A stretch of 64,000 nt of DNA, from contig JALIZF010001915.1 in NCBI GenBank assembly GCA_029948255.1, positions 124,001-188,000 of the forward strand, in the 5' to 3' direction. The notes under the pieces are model-generated. The model saw only the letters and a program-made list of their open reading frames with translations, searched no databases and was not told the origin of the DNA. This DNA comes from Telmatactis stephensoni. Lineage: Eukaryota; Cnidaria; Anthozoa; Actiniaria; Isophelliidae. A program made the position numbers and the translations under genes. Positions 1-10,600 of this stretch are shown in pieces (within the stretch, counting starts at the first letter, position 1; each line of letters opens with the position of its first letter).

Positions 1-2
1 GA

Positions 3-727
3 GACTACAATATCCTGGAAAATGAGGGCGAGCCAGGCTGGTGGGAAAAACTTCTTAAGAAGGTTTGATTTGCTGTCTTCTTTGAGACATAGTTAAAAAT
101 AAAAGCGTGTATTTTTCTATTCATCTTTAAGACTTTTAACTCCTCCTCCTCCTCCTCCTCCTCTTCTTCTTCCTCTTCTTCTTTAAGAATAAGAATATCG
201 CGTATATTCGAGTTCTTTTTGTCTTTTTCCAGGCGAAAGAAAGAGAATCGAAGAATAAAACTGGGCCAACACCGGGTACCAAAAAAGGATCATCACCTGA
301 TCAAGGTATTCGATCAGCACCTGACCAAGGAAGTACTTTTGGTAAGTACTTTTATATGAAAAAGTAGTATTCGTACAAGGTCTGGACAAACGTTGATATT
401 TTCTCTACGATGTTACGTTGCGCGAAAGGTTCTTTTCAGTGGCAATATTGATGTCATGCAATCCGCACACTGTAAAGTGTAAACGTTGCAGGGTCGATTC
501 TACTTGTTCACGACAATTGCAGGGATGGACACAGAAAAAAAAACGAAATTAAAAAAGAATATTATAAAGACTGACGAAAATTAACTATATACTTATTTAA
601 TTATCTCGATTTATCTCAGCATTTGTTGATGCTGTTTTGATTTCTTGTTGTTTGTTTTGTTTTTGTCAGAGTGAGCTCCAGATCGACTTATAGCCAGTAT
701 AACCGCACTCAACATGGAAGATTTTGA
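3..727 (+). CDS. 3' end of an unrecognised gene (last three exons)
   Basis: Three exons can be joined in phase on the + strand: 3-62 (open at the left edge, containing the peptide NEGEPGWWEKLLKK, donor at 63), 233-341 (acceptor after TTTTTCCAG, donor GTAAGT), and 672-727 ending in TGA at 725-727. The tail is hydrophilic and rich in K, S, G and P, and ends in QHGRF. It looks like a cytoplasmic or disordered C-terminus. The acceptor of the last exon must be the second AG of CAGAG, because the first puts a stop in frame. The short intron at 63-232 holds a (TCC/TTC)n tract near 140-182. I do not recognise the family; the body of the gene lies left of the window. Confidence 0.5.
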
Positions 728-1575
728 AAGTTGAGATAACTGATAAACTACAAGAAAATAAAATAATTGCATTACAAAAGTCTGGTCTTAATTCAATCGA
801 GGGTGATTGGAATCGTTTTTGCATCGATATCCACGTTGTGAATTTAGGTCGTTTCCACATCATTTCAGAGGTGCGCGTTTTAGAGCATCCTCGGGAACCC
901 AACTGTAACATATAAAGTTCTTTCTCAACACTCTTTGCCTTTCACGTTCATGCTCTCGGCTATTTTCCTCAGTGACCTTCTGCAGTCTGAACACCCTTGG
1001 CCTTTCGCGTTCATGTAGTCAGTCTTCTCACTCCATAAAGTTTCGTCCACATTCACCTTTTCTTCTCTTTCAGCCTCCTTAGCTTTCTTCTTCTGTGAAA
1101 ACTCTTTTAGTCTTCCCCGTTTTCCCTCGGTTAATTTCCTCTTGGTTGATTCCCGTTGACATTTCAAATAAATCTATTATATTTTGCTGTGGTTTAGATG
1201 AATGTTTGATGCTGTTTCTTCTTCGGTAAAGAAGCTTTCAAAGTTTTCAAAAAAACGGCTGCTTTAGCAACATTTAGTATCAGGCGTTAAGCTCCCGTCA
1301 AAAAGCAAACAGATAATCAGCATCGCGATCCAGTTCGCGGACGTACGTATGTATATAGACTAGAGTGACCTAGTACGGATGGAGGTTGTGCCAAAATCAT
1401 ATCGGTTAGAAAAGAACTCTACCGCAGTAATCCTAGCCCCCAATCATAGTCGGAAAACTGACTGGCCGAGCCTTCAAAAGAGCATCGTTCAATCTGGAAT
1501 TAATTCGCACTCGTGTTTTGTGTGTGTGTTTTTGTTTTTGTTTTCCTCGTGCAAATGATGCCTTCGAAAAACCTG

Positions 1576-1629
1576 CCCTGGTCCCAGAGGCTTTCCCAAA
1601 AAATACAAGGAAAGCCTCTGGGACCAGGG
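1576..1629. repeat. 21-bp perfect inverted repeat (hairpin)
   Basis: The arm at 1576-1596 (CCCTGGTCCCAGAGGCTTTC plus C) is the exact reverse complement of 1609-1629, with a 12-nt A-rich loop. It is probably a remnant or a very short foldback MITE. It produces a spurious antisense open frame (1433-1681). Confidence 0.8.
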
Positions 1630-1742
1630 TACGGAAAACCATGACCCCATGACACTCGTGCGACTTATTTAATAATTTCAAATTCTCAATTATTATAATT
1701 TTAGGTCAATTTTCAGTCTGACCGTATGTTATTATTTACAAG

Positions 1743-2004
1743 TGACTGCTTTTTATCGGTAACAAAACCTTCGAATGTGAACACGGCGACTATGATAATG
1801 AAATATCATGAAGTTCTAGTCGGTAGTCAGTCTTGATTTACTGTTCTGGCCGTCAAAGATCACGAAGTCAAAATGACTGCTTTTTATCGGTAACAAAACC
1901 TTCGAATGTGAACACGGCGACTATGATAATGAAATATCATGAAGTTCTAGTCGGTAGTCAGTCTTGATTTACTGTTCTGGCCGTCAAAGATCACGAAGTC
2001 AAAA
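1743..2004. repeat. Perfect tandem duplication, 131-bp unit, two copies
   Basis: The block 1743-1873 is repeated at 1874-2004 with no difference that I can see, and a third copy starts and breaks off at 2005. Identity over the whole unit points to a recent duplication or an assembly duplication. No coding potential is seen. Confidence 0.9.
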
Positions 2005-2413
2005 TGACAATTTGTTGAGCTATTTGTATACAAAAGTGATATTTATACTGAAAGAACATTAGATTAACTCAACTACTCTTACCTTGTAATCATTTTGGCG
2101 TAATTCTTCGCATTTCAAGGGACATTTTGTCGAATATTACTCTCTCAAGTCCTCTCAACGTGTTTGTTGTCTTGGACTTGGCGCTTGAAATTTGAAACTA
2201 AGCTGCTCTGATTGGTCAACTTTCTCACCACGGGAAGACCAAACGTATAGCAAAATCTTATTTTACTGATAAAATGATTCTTCAGGTAAAACTTGAATGA
2301 GAAACCTTAGAAGTGAACATTCTTTACAAGATTTGTAAGTTTTCTTACTGATCTTCTCGGAAAAAAGATGTAGAATTTCGGGAAATAAATTTCGCAAACG
2401 CGGCGTGCCGCAT

Positions 2414-2433
2414 TTTCCCGCCAAATTTCCCGC
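2414..2433 (+). promoter_or_regulatory. Two E2F-like sites in the Wee1 promoter
   Basis: TTTCCCGCC (2414-2422) and TTTCCCGC (2426-2433) lie about 260 bp upstream of the Wee1 start codon. TTTSSCGC is the E2F/DP consensus, and two adjacent sites upstream of a cell-cycle gene fit control at G1/S. An inverted CCAAT box lies just downstream at about 2463-2467. No TATA box is evident. Function is inferred from motif and position only. Confidence 0.4.
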
Positions 2434-2692
2434 ACGACCTCCGATGGTAAAATCCTGTATTCTGATTGGTCAGAATTCATAGTCCGTTTTGAATTTGTAT
2501 TTGACTGAAACACATTGCCAACAGACAACAACGGCCATTGCAAGACAGTGTAAATCTACCTCAATTTCTCCATCCGATTGAGCCTCGGAGTATATCCAAT
2601 AGTACACATCATAAGTTTAATGTTTGAGTGAGACCTCGTCAAAGTTGCTAAAGCTTTTGGAAGCAGAAAGTTTGTAAAAAGTCCATTTCGAA

Positions 2693-4584
2693 ATGGCGTT
2701 CACAAGACTTCGAAGAAGACCGCTTGAGTTCGTCGACGAGCGACCAGAACACGAGACGAGCGACGTATCAATCGAAGATTGCGATAGTTCAGGAGAAGAA
2801 TCCTTCATAAGAACAACATTGAAAAGTACAACTAATGCAGATGATTTCTGGGACTCTGGATTTTCTAGTCCGCCAAGTAATTCCCGGTTTAGTTCCATGG
2901 ACGAAGATGGATCTCCAGTCAAGATGGAGTACAACGACACAAAAACATCGCCTTTTTCGCCTCCAGCTATCGGTGGATTGAGACTCTTTGATACTCCACA
3001 CACTCCTAGAAGTCTACTGCAAAGATCTAGTTGTTCAGAAAGTCCAGAAGGAAGAGCTGAAAATCGAAAACTTTCGCGATTGCGCCGAGGGTTACTTGGA
3101 GTACGACAAGCGAAGACTGAACCGCGTTCTACCGTAAATAAACCGAGAATCACTGCAAATGTTAATCCATTCACTCCTGATCTTAACATAGGATTGAATG
3201 GTAACAACAAGAGAACTCGTAAAGTAAGGTAAGTGTTTTCATATTCATTCATTCATTAACTAAATTACTGATATTTTTTATAATTAAATTCCCGCGAAGA
3301 TTCATTACAAACGGTCGAGATTGTTTATAGGTCACAACCCTTGTCACTTTCAAACAATCAAAATATTCGAATGATTCATTACAATCTAAACGTATCATTT
3401 ATTTATGTACTTAATTTTAATTTTTCCTTAAAAGGGAAAGTCCCATGGATTTTATGGATGATGATGATGACGATGATGTAGATGATAACATATTTGGAAA
3501 TCCAGCAAAGGTAACATAACTTATTAGAGAGCTTTTAAACAAAATACCAATGCTAGATGTGAGAAAAGCAGGTCACATACTACTGGAATCGAAACTAGAC
3601 TGTTAGTACTTGAAAATAAACGGTCAATATTGTGTTTTGAATTTCGGTTGACTCATGTGACCATCTGAAGAGCTCCAATGTATATGAAACTTTAAGCTCA
3701 CTATTAAGTCAGATCAGATACACTGACGTGTATTGTAGAAGTCCTTATCCAGTCAGTATAATCATGCTTATATCCAAAATTGTTGCCCTGAGTTTTATAG
3801 GCTATTATTTTTCTCTGTTGTTCTGTGACAAGTGCCTTTGGTACAGACAAGGGAGAAAGTAATAGCTTCTGATACTCAGGGCACAAAACTGTTTTCAATA
3901 TTTATGGTAGCATAATTTCCTTTGTACAAGTCAAAGGATGGTCACAGTAATTTTTAGTTTCAAAGAGGAACGTACATGACACTGATTCAACTAATATCAT
4001 TATACCATTGGTATCATTTGTACTTGAATCTACTATAACAGATATTATAATATACATGAAAAAATTACTCGGTTCTGTTTGGTCAAGAACAGTGCAGTTC
4101 AAGTGTAACACAGCGCAGAAGAGCTGTAATACAGTGCAAATTACATTTGAATTTATAATTTCAAAGTCGCATTAAGGTAATTTTTCGTTATACTGCACTT
4201 TCATGTATATTATTAAAAGGTAATTATACGACTCGTGTGTTTTCCAAAGAGCTCAAATTGCATGAGCCCGTAGGGCAAGTGCAATTTTGATACTCTTTGA
4301 AAAACACACTCATGTGAATTAATTCTAAATTGAACTCGAAACCATATAATTACCTATACTTAATTTCTATTCTTCCTTCCTTTCACCTTCCTTCATTCCT
4401 TATTCCTTCCTTACTTCCTTGTTCCTTTCTTTCTTTCTTTCTTTCTCTCTTTCTTCCTTCCTTCCTTCCTTCCTTCCTTCCTTCCTTCCTTCCCTCCCTC
4501 CCTCCCTCCCTCCCTCCCTCCCTCCCTCCCTCCCTCCCTCCCTCCCTCCCTCCCTCCCTCCTTCCTTCCTTCCTTCCTTCCGTC

Positions 4585-4671
<87 letters not shown>

Positions 4672-7600
4672 TTTATTTTTTCATCTTATTCATTTTATAG
4701 AGGCTAGCACTCCATGAAAGCAACATCTCAAGATTTCATGAAGAATTTGTAGAACTTTGTACCATTGGATCAGGCCAGTTTGGGTCTGTACACAAGTGTA
4801 TAAACAGATTAGGTATAACAAAATTACATTAGATTATCAGATTATGTCCTCAATAGCTAAGCATAGGTGTGTGACAGTAGAAAGGTTTAACACATGCAGT
4901 GAAAATATGAGAAAAGCAGGTGAGATGACAAAATAATATATTATATTTATGGAGTTTTCATTTAGGAAGACATAATATATCTTAAATATAGTATATTTGT
5001 TTGTTGCATGAAGACATCATGTATACCAACGCACCCCCTTGGGACTTAATATTGACAGTTGCATGATTTGGAATGTTGTCCATAACACTGCTCTGGATAA
5101 TTCCTAATTTTTTATTTATTTATTTTTTCCTATCCAGATGGATGTGTTTATGCTCTTAAAAGATCACTCAAACCAGTAGCAGGCTCTGTCGATGAGTAAG
5201 TACAAGGCATCATGTTGCAAATTAAAACCTGGTTGAAGCACAAGCAACATGCCAGACTCATTGTTGGATTTATTGAAAGCAAACAATGAGCAATACATTA
5301 CCAAGTCTGTGCACATGTGTGTTGCTTCCCTTTTGCTTCAGTTGCTTAATAGATGACATAGAGTCGTTTTCGTATGAGTGGGAACACTGTACGATACAAT
5401 ACGGTTACGGCATGAATTTGGAATGTTTTTATAGACATTACGGCACTGACACGGTCACGGTACGGCGCGGTAAGTTTCCCACTCATACGAAAACGACTCT
5501 AATTGTGGAAATGTAAAAGCCAAAATATTGATGAACTGCCAATTGCAAAGTAATGTTGTTGAGATACTTGTATTTTCATTGGTTTTCTCTAGACAAAATG
5601 CAATGCGTGAGGTCTATGCCCATGCAGTTCTTGGTACTCATCCACATGTAGTAAGATATTATTCTGCTTGGGCTGAAGATGACCGGATGTTAATACAAAA
5701 TGAATACTGCGATGGTAAGTAATCAATACTCTTTATAGACCTTTCCCCAATTCCCCTGAATATATAATCACAGAGCAATAAATTCAAGGTGAGGCTGGAG
5801 TAAATGAATAGAGTATAATTTGGATAGATTTGAAATCCACAGACTCAACTTGAACCTATATATATAATATGCTGTTACGTGGTTAGTCTTGCAAATTCAG
5901 GAAAGAAAATAAATTACTTTTTTAATGAGGATGACATACATTACTGTTCAACCAGTAATTTCATTATGGCCCTCAACTGTGAATCCCAGCTGGCAAGAGA
6001 TAAACCAGTTGATATGATCAAGAAGCTGAATTTGAACATGACCAACCCAGAACAAATTTAGCCTCAGTTAGTAGCCAGAGCACTCTAACCACTTAACCAT
6101 GCTGCCTCTGTATTGAGACCACATACTTTACTTGAGTGCACTGCAATAGACCAGTTCAGTTACAGTATACTGCTTCATGTAAGCCCAAGAGACCATAATA
6201 CTAATAGAGCAAAACTCAATACTGAATGATGTCTGTGTGTGATGTTTGCAGCGACTAAGGCTATTTTTAGTAATTTCACCATTGCGCACACAAGGCTTTC
6301 AAACAATAAAAATTTGTGTGTGGATGGGACCATTTGTTTTCAGCATTTGAATTCTACTGTTTAAGAGCCTTGTGCACACAATGGTGAACTACTAAAAATA
6401 GCCTTAGTCGCCACGAACATTACACAGACATCAATACTTAGTTTCACTCTGTTAGTATAGTCTCTTGGTCAGCCTCAATAGGAAGTGGTATATTCTTTAG
6501 AGACTGTTTTAGTAATGTAACCCATAGAGAGGCCAGAGATGCATGTGAATGTCAACCATGGAGGTGAATAAACAAAGTAAATGCTTTAAATTTCCATAAT
6601 TTTTGCTCAAAGTTTTGAATACCTTATAGGAAATCAAGGCTTACATCAAACAACATAAGTTCAAATTTGTCAAATTGATTGACCCATGAACCTCTGTCAC
6701 AGATAAGCCCTTGTTTTGTACCTACATATTTACACTTTTACCTGCTTATTTTAACTTACTTTGAATTGTTAATGTTTTTATTATAGGAGGAAGTTTAGCA
6801 GATCGCATTGAAAATAATAAGAAATTAGGTGAAGTTCTAAGTGAAGAAAACCTCAAGATGTTGCTATTACAGCTTGCAGAAGGACTTAAATATATCCATT
6901 CCCTTAATTTGGTACACATGGATATCAAACCAGGTAAACTTAATCTTGTTAATACATCTCAAAGTCATTGCTGCAGCAGTAATTTGGTATCTGAAGAAAT
7001 GTAGAGAGATCCTCAACAACCTAGGGGTGTTTTTCTGTCACTCGTTTCTCTCTCCCAGAACTTGTCGACTTCCGGAACAAGTTCTAATAGACAACGATTC
7101 CAGGGGGGATATTTTTTTGTGAGTGAGAAACAAGCAACAAAATAATATGAGCAAGTTCCTGAGGATAACATATAGAGTGCAGTGCTTTTTCATGCTTTTT
7201 GATTAATTCAGATTTATAGGGCTTTTTAAACTAAAATTTCTTGGAAAGTTTTGTATTTTACCTCAATGCATTTCAGAAAGTTGGTTTATGAATCTTAAGA
7301 TTTCAAAGAAAATGGCTGAATTTAGCAATTCAGTTCTCCTTTACCCCTCTCTCCATCGGTGCTCTATTTTAGGAGTATATAGTGAACATAAAAGAAGTCA
7401 AAACTAGCGTGAGGTGACTGGGACTCTAACTTGGACCTCGCTGCAAAGGTTGTACCCCAACCAACATAGATACACTTGTTTCTACAGAGCAAGTCAACAT
7501 GAATAAACTATATTTATATAATAATTGGCATATTACGTACACTCTGATTGGTCGAACAACCACATAGATGGCGTCATCGAATCTTACGCACACTCTGATT

Positions 7601-10600
7601 GGTTGGAATATTTCAATAAATATTATATAAAACAGATAGATTCCATTTTTCCGTGCATCTGTACTCTAATCGATACACAGAAGATGTCAAAATGTGGTGA
7701 GAACAACAGTCACACCACTCGACTTCATCTCGTGGTGTACTTTTTTGTTCTCACCACATTTTGACATCATTAAATAACATGCAGTTGTGAACATAATTTT
7801 ATTAGATAATAAATCTTGTGTGTTTCTAGGAAATATATTTATTACACATGGCAAAGAAACTGACGAATGTCTTGGCCACACTAGTAGTAGTGATGAAGGG
7901 ATTGACGATTGTGTTACACCACCAAGTCAAAAGAAGCACATATATTACAAAATTGGTAAAACTTAAACTACATTGTATAATTTTTGAAGACCTACACAAG
8001 CATTTTTGAAGACCTACACAAGCAACATATAAAAATGATATGAAATTTACTACGACAAGGCTTTTTCTTTTGTTTTCTCTTGTGTTTTTTTTTATGGAAA
8101 TTTGCAAAAAGTTCTGCTTTTACAGTGCAAATCAAAAAGCTTTGGGCACCTAGAAGTATTTCAGGAATGTCTCTCAACCAAATTTATCAGAAACTTGATC
8201 ACGATCTTTGTAGTTAGAGAACCATTTCTGATTGACCAAAAGCAACAGACACATTCCTGGAATATTTGCATGTACCCACAGTTTTTTGATTGGCACTGTA
8301 AAATTTTTCTACATGATCTGATACACTTCACAACCTACATGTAATACACTTTGAAAGAAGCAATGAGCTTTTATCATGTAATTCCAAAAGTCACAATACA
8401 GAAATATAATTACCATATACCTGGAAAGAGCACGTCGAAATTAGTAAAACTATGAAGTTTGAACGAAGTAACTTTCAAACTCGCGAAGATATGAATTTTC
8501 CAAAATCAAAATTCTGTATGAAAACATTTGCTGGTAGGCATCAAAAGTTTTCTTACAAATTCACACCTTTCAAAAATTCATATTCTCACTAGGTTTGGAT
8601 TTAATTCCTTCAAACTTCACTGTCTTGCTAATTTTAACAATGCTCTTTCCAGCTATGGTAATAATTCTTTTTCTGTTTTACGAATTTAAAGATACCTGAT
8701 AACAGCTTATTATGGTGACATCTGTTTTATTTTGTCATCAGGGGATCTTGGGCATGTCACATCAATATCCAATCCTGAGGTTGAAGAAGGAGACTGTAGA
8801 TTTTTACCAAATGAAATACTACATGAGGTACATATCATGTACTTATTGACTGAGTGGTAGGGCCAGCTGGGAAAATATTTGGCTCCATTGAGGTCAGACC
8901 AAGTGTAGCAAGTTCCGTACAGAATGAGTGAGAGCCAAATATTTTCCTATCCTGCCCAACCTAAATCAGGCAATAAGCATTTTATCATCTGACTCTTTTT
9001 GATAATTCTATGTAATATATTTTTGGAAGCACATGCAGGTCTAGGTCTGGATACTAGATTTTCTGGACCACATTTGAAAATCTGTGTATGCCCAGTGACG
9101 TGACTATTTCCAATGGTTTTATTAAGAGTGTGTGCAGAGCCAAACACAGGTCATATGATAATATAATATATAATAGGGAGCTTAAGCACGAGACGTTTTT
9201 GTGAATGCAGACGCAACCCCAGTGTGTGTTCTTCTTCATCTGTTCGCCATCATAGATGATGTGTACATTTTTGTTATAAGGCAGAAGGTCAGTTAAGGCT
9301 TTTTCATCTTGTACCAAGAACAGCAACCTCATGTATGATGGCGAATGGATGAACGAAAATGCGCGTGTGATGTCCGTGTTGACCAAAACGTCTCCTGCTT
9401 AAGCTCCCTAATGTCTCAGTGCACTGTGGTGAGTCACGGAATGCTGCAGCATTTGAACTAACATTTTGACATTTGAGTCCTCATTGCAGGGTACAAATGT
9501 ACATTGCAGAGGGATTTTTTGGCAGCAGTGTTTGTTGTCAAAATGATAGAGCTTGTCTCCCAAGAGAAATAAAACAAGGCTATGCTCTAGCAGTGTTCAG
9601 TGCCTCTTAGGCAACTGAAAATTAAGTGTGCAGGGCTCATATGCCTCCTGAAAATCCTCGAAAATCATGGTGGAGCTTTAACTGTACAATAATTAATTTT
9701 GGAATTGAAGCTATTTTATGAAGATGTTGAGTTTGTTTGTAATTAATAGGACTACAGATATCTACCAAAAGCTGATATATTTGCACTGGCACTCACAGTT
9801 TATCTTGCAGTAAGTACATGTACACAAATATGAAATAATGACAAATTTATCATGATTCTTGATTTCTAAGTAAACATGTTTTTATTAACAGGGAGGAGGT
9901 CCACCATTACCTAAAAATGGCGAACACTGGCATGATATTAGGTGAGTGACCACCATCCTGCCAACCTATTTTACTAGCATCATTAATTTTTCTTTTTCTT
10001 TGTATTGTTGTTTTCTTTCGTTCTTTTCTGACATTATGTATGTAAATAAATAATATTATTATTGGTTAGCAAATTGTTATTACTGCAATTTTCAAAATCA
10101 TGCAAACTCGGACATGTAAACACTCAAGTGGTTTTTGCCAAATTAGCTTCCGTCAATCAAAATTAAAATCAAAAATACGAAAGCTAACCGAATATCAAAA
10201 TCATATTTAGCTGTTATAGAATCGTCTAAAGATCGTTTTCAGTCATTTGGTAGGTTTTTAGGGATCTTTATGAGTATTTTTTGGTTGTTTGTTTGAAGTG
10301 GGCGGAAGCGAAAAACCAAATTCCAACAGACTGTTTGAAGGTCAGAGTTTGCAGTATTATGAAAATTGCAGTAAATTAAAATTAAATTCCATCCATAAAA
10401 ACCAGGATGCTTTATTTGCCAGTTACACAACTGCATCATGCATGTAATGTATATTGCATCTACTAATATGATTATGTATTCTAGAAGAGGCAATTTACCA
10501 CTTCTTCCGCATGTATCACAAGAATTTAACAATTTATTAAGGGTAAGATGCTATAATATTTTTGTCCATTTCATTTATTTTTATTCTATTATGGCAAATG

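Larger units (their letters stand above)
728..2413. other. Intergenic spacer upstream of the Wee1 gene
   Basis: No supported gene. The spacer holds a perfect 21-bp hairpin (1576-1629) and a perfect 131-bp tandem duplication (1743-2004), listed separately. The small open frames here run through these repeats or lack splice and codon support. The last part (about 2200-2692) has inverted CCAAT boxes (ATTGG near 2211 and 2465) and the E2F-like sites of the Wee1 promoter. Confidence 0.6.

Noticed and set aside
2617..3252. 211-codon minus-strand frame opposite Wee1 exon 1
   Set aside because: Shadow of the real exon on the other strand; no splice signals or family resemblance.
4330..4707. Overlapping plus-strand frames rich in Leu, Pro, Ser and Phe
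   Set aside because: Translation of the (TTCC)n/(TCCC)n/(TTTC)n tract in a Wee1 intron; no codon structure.
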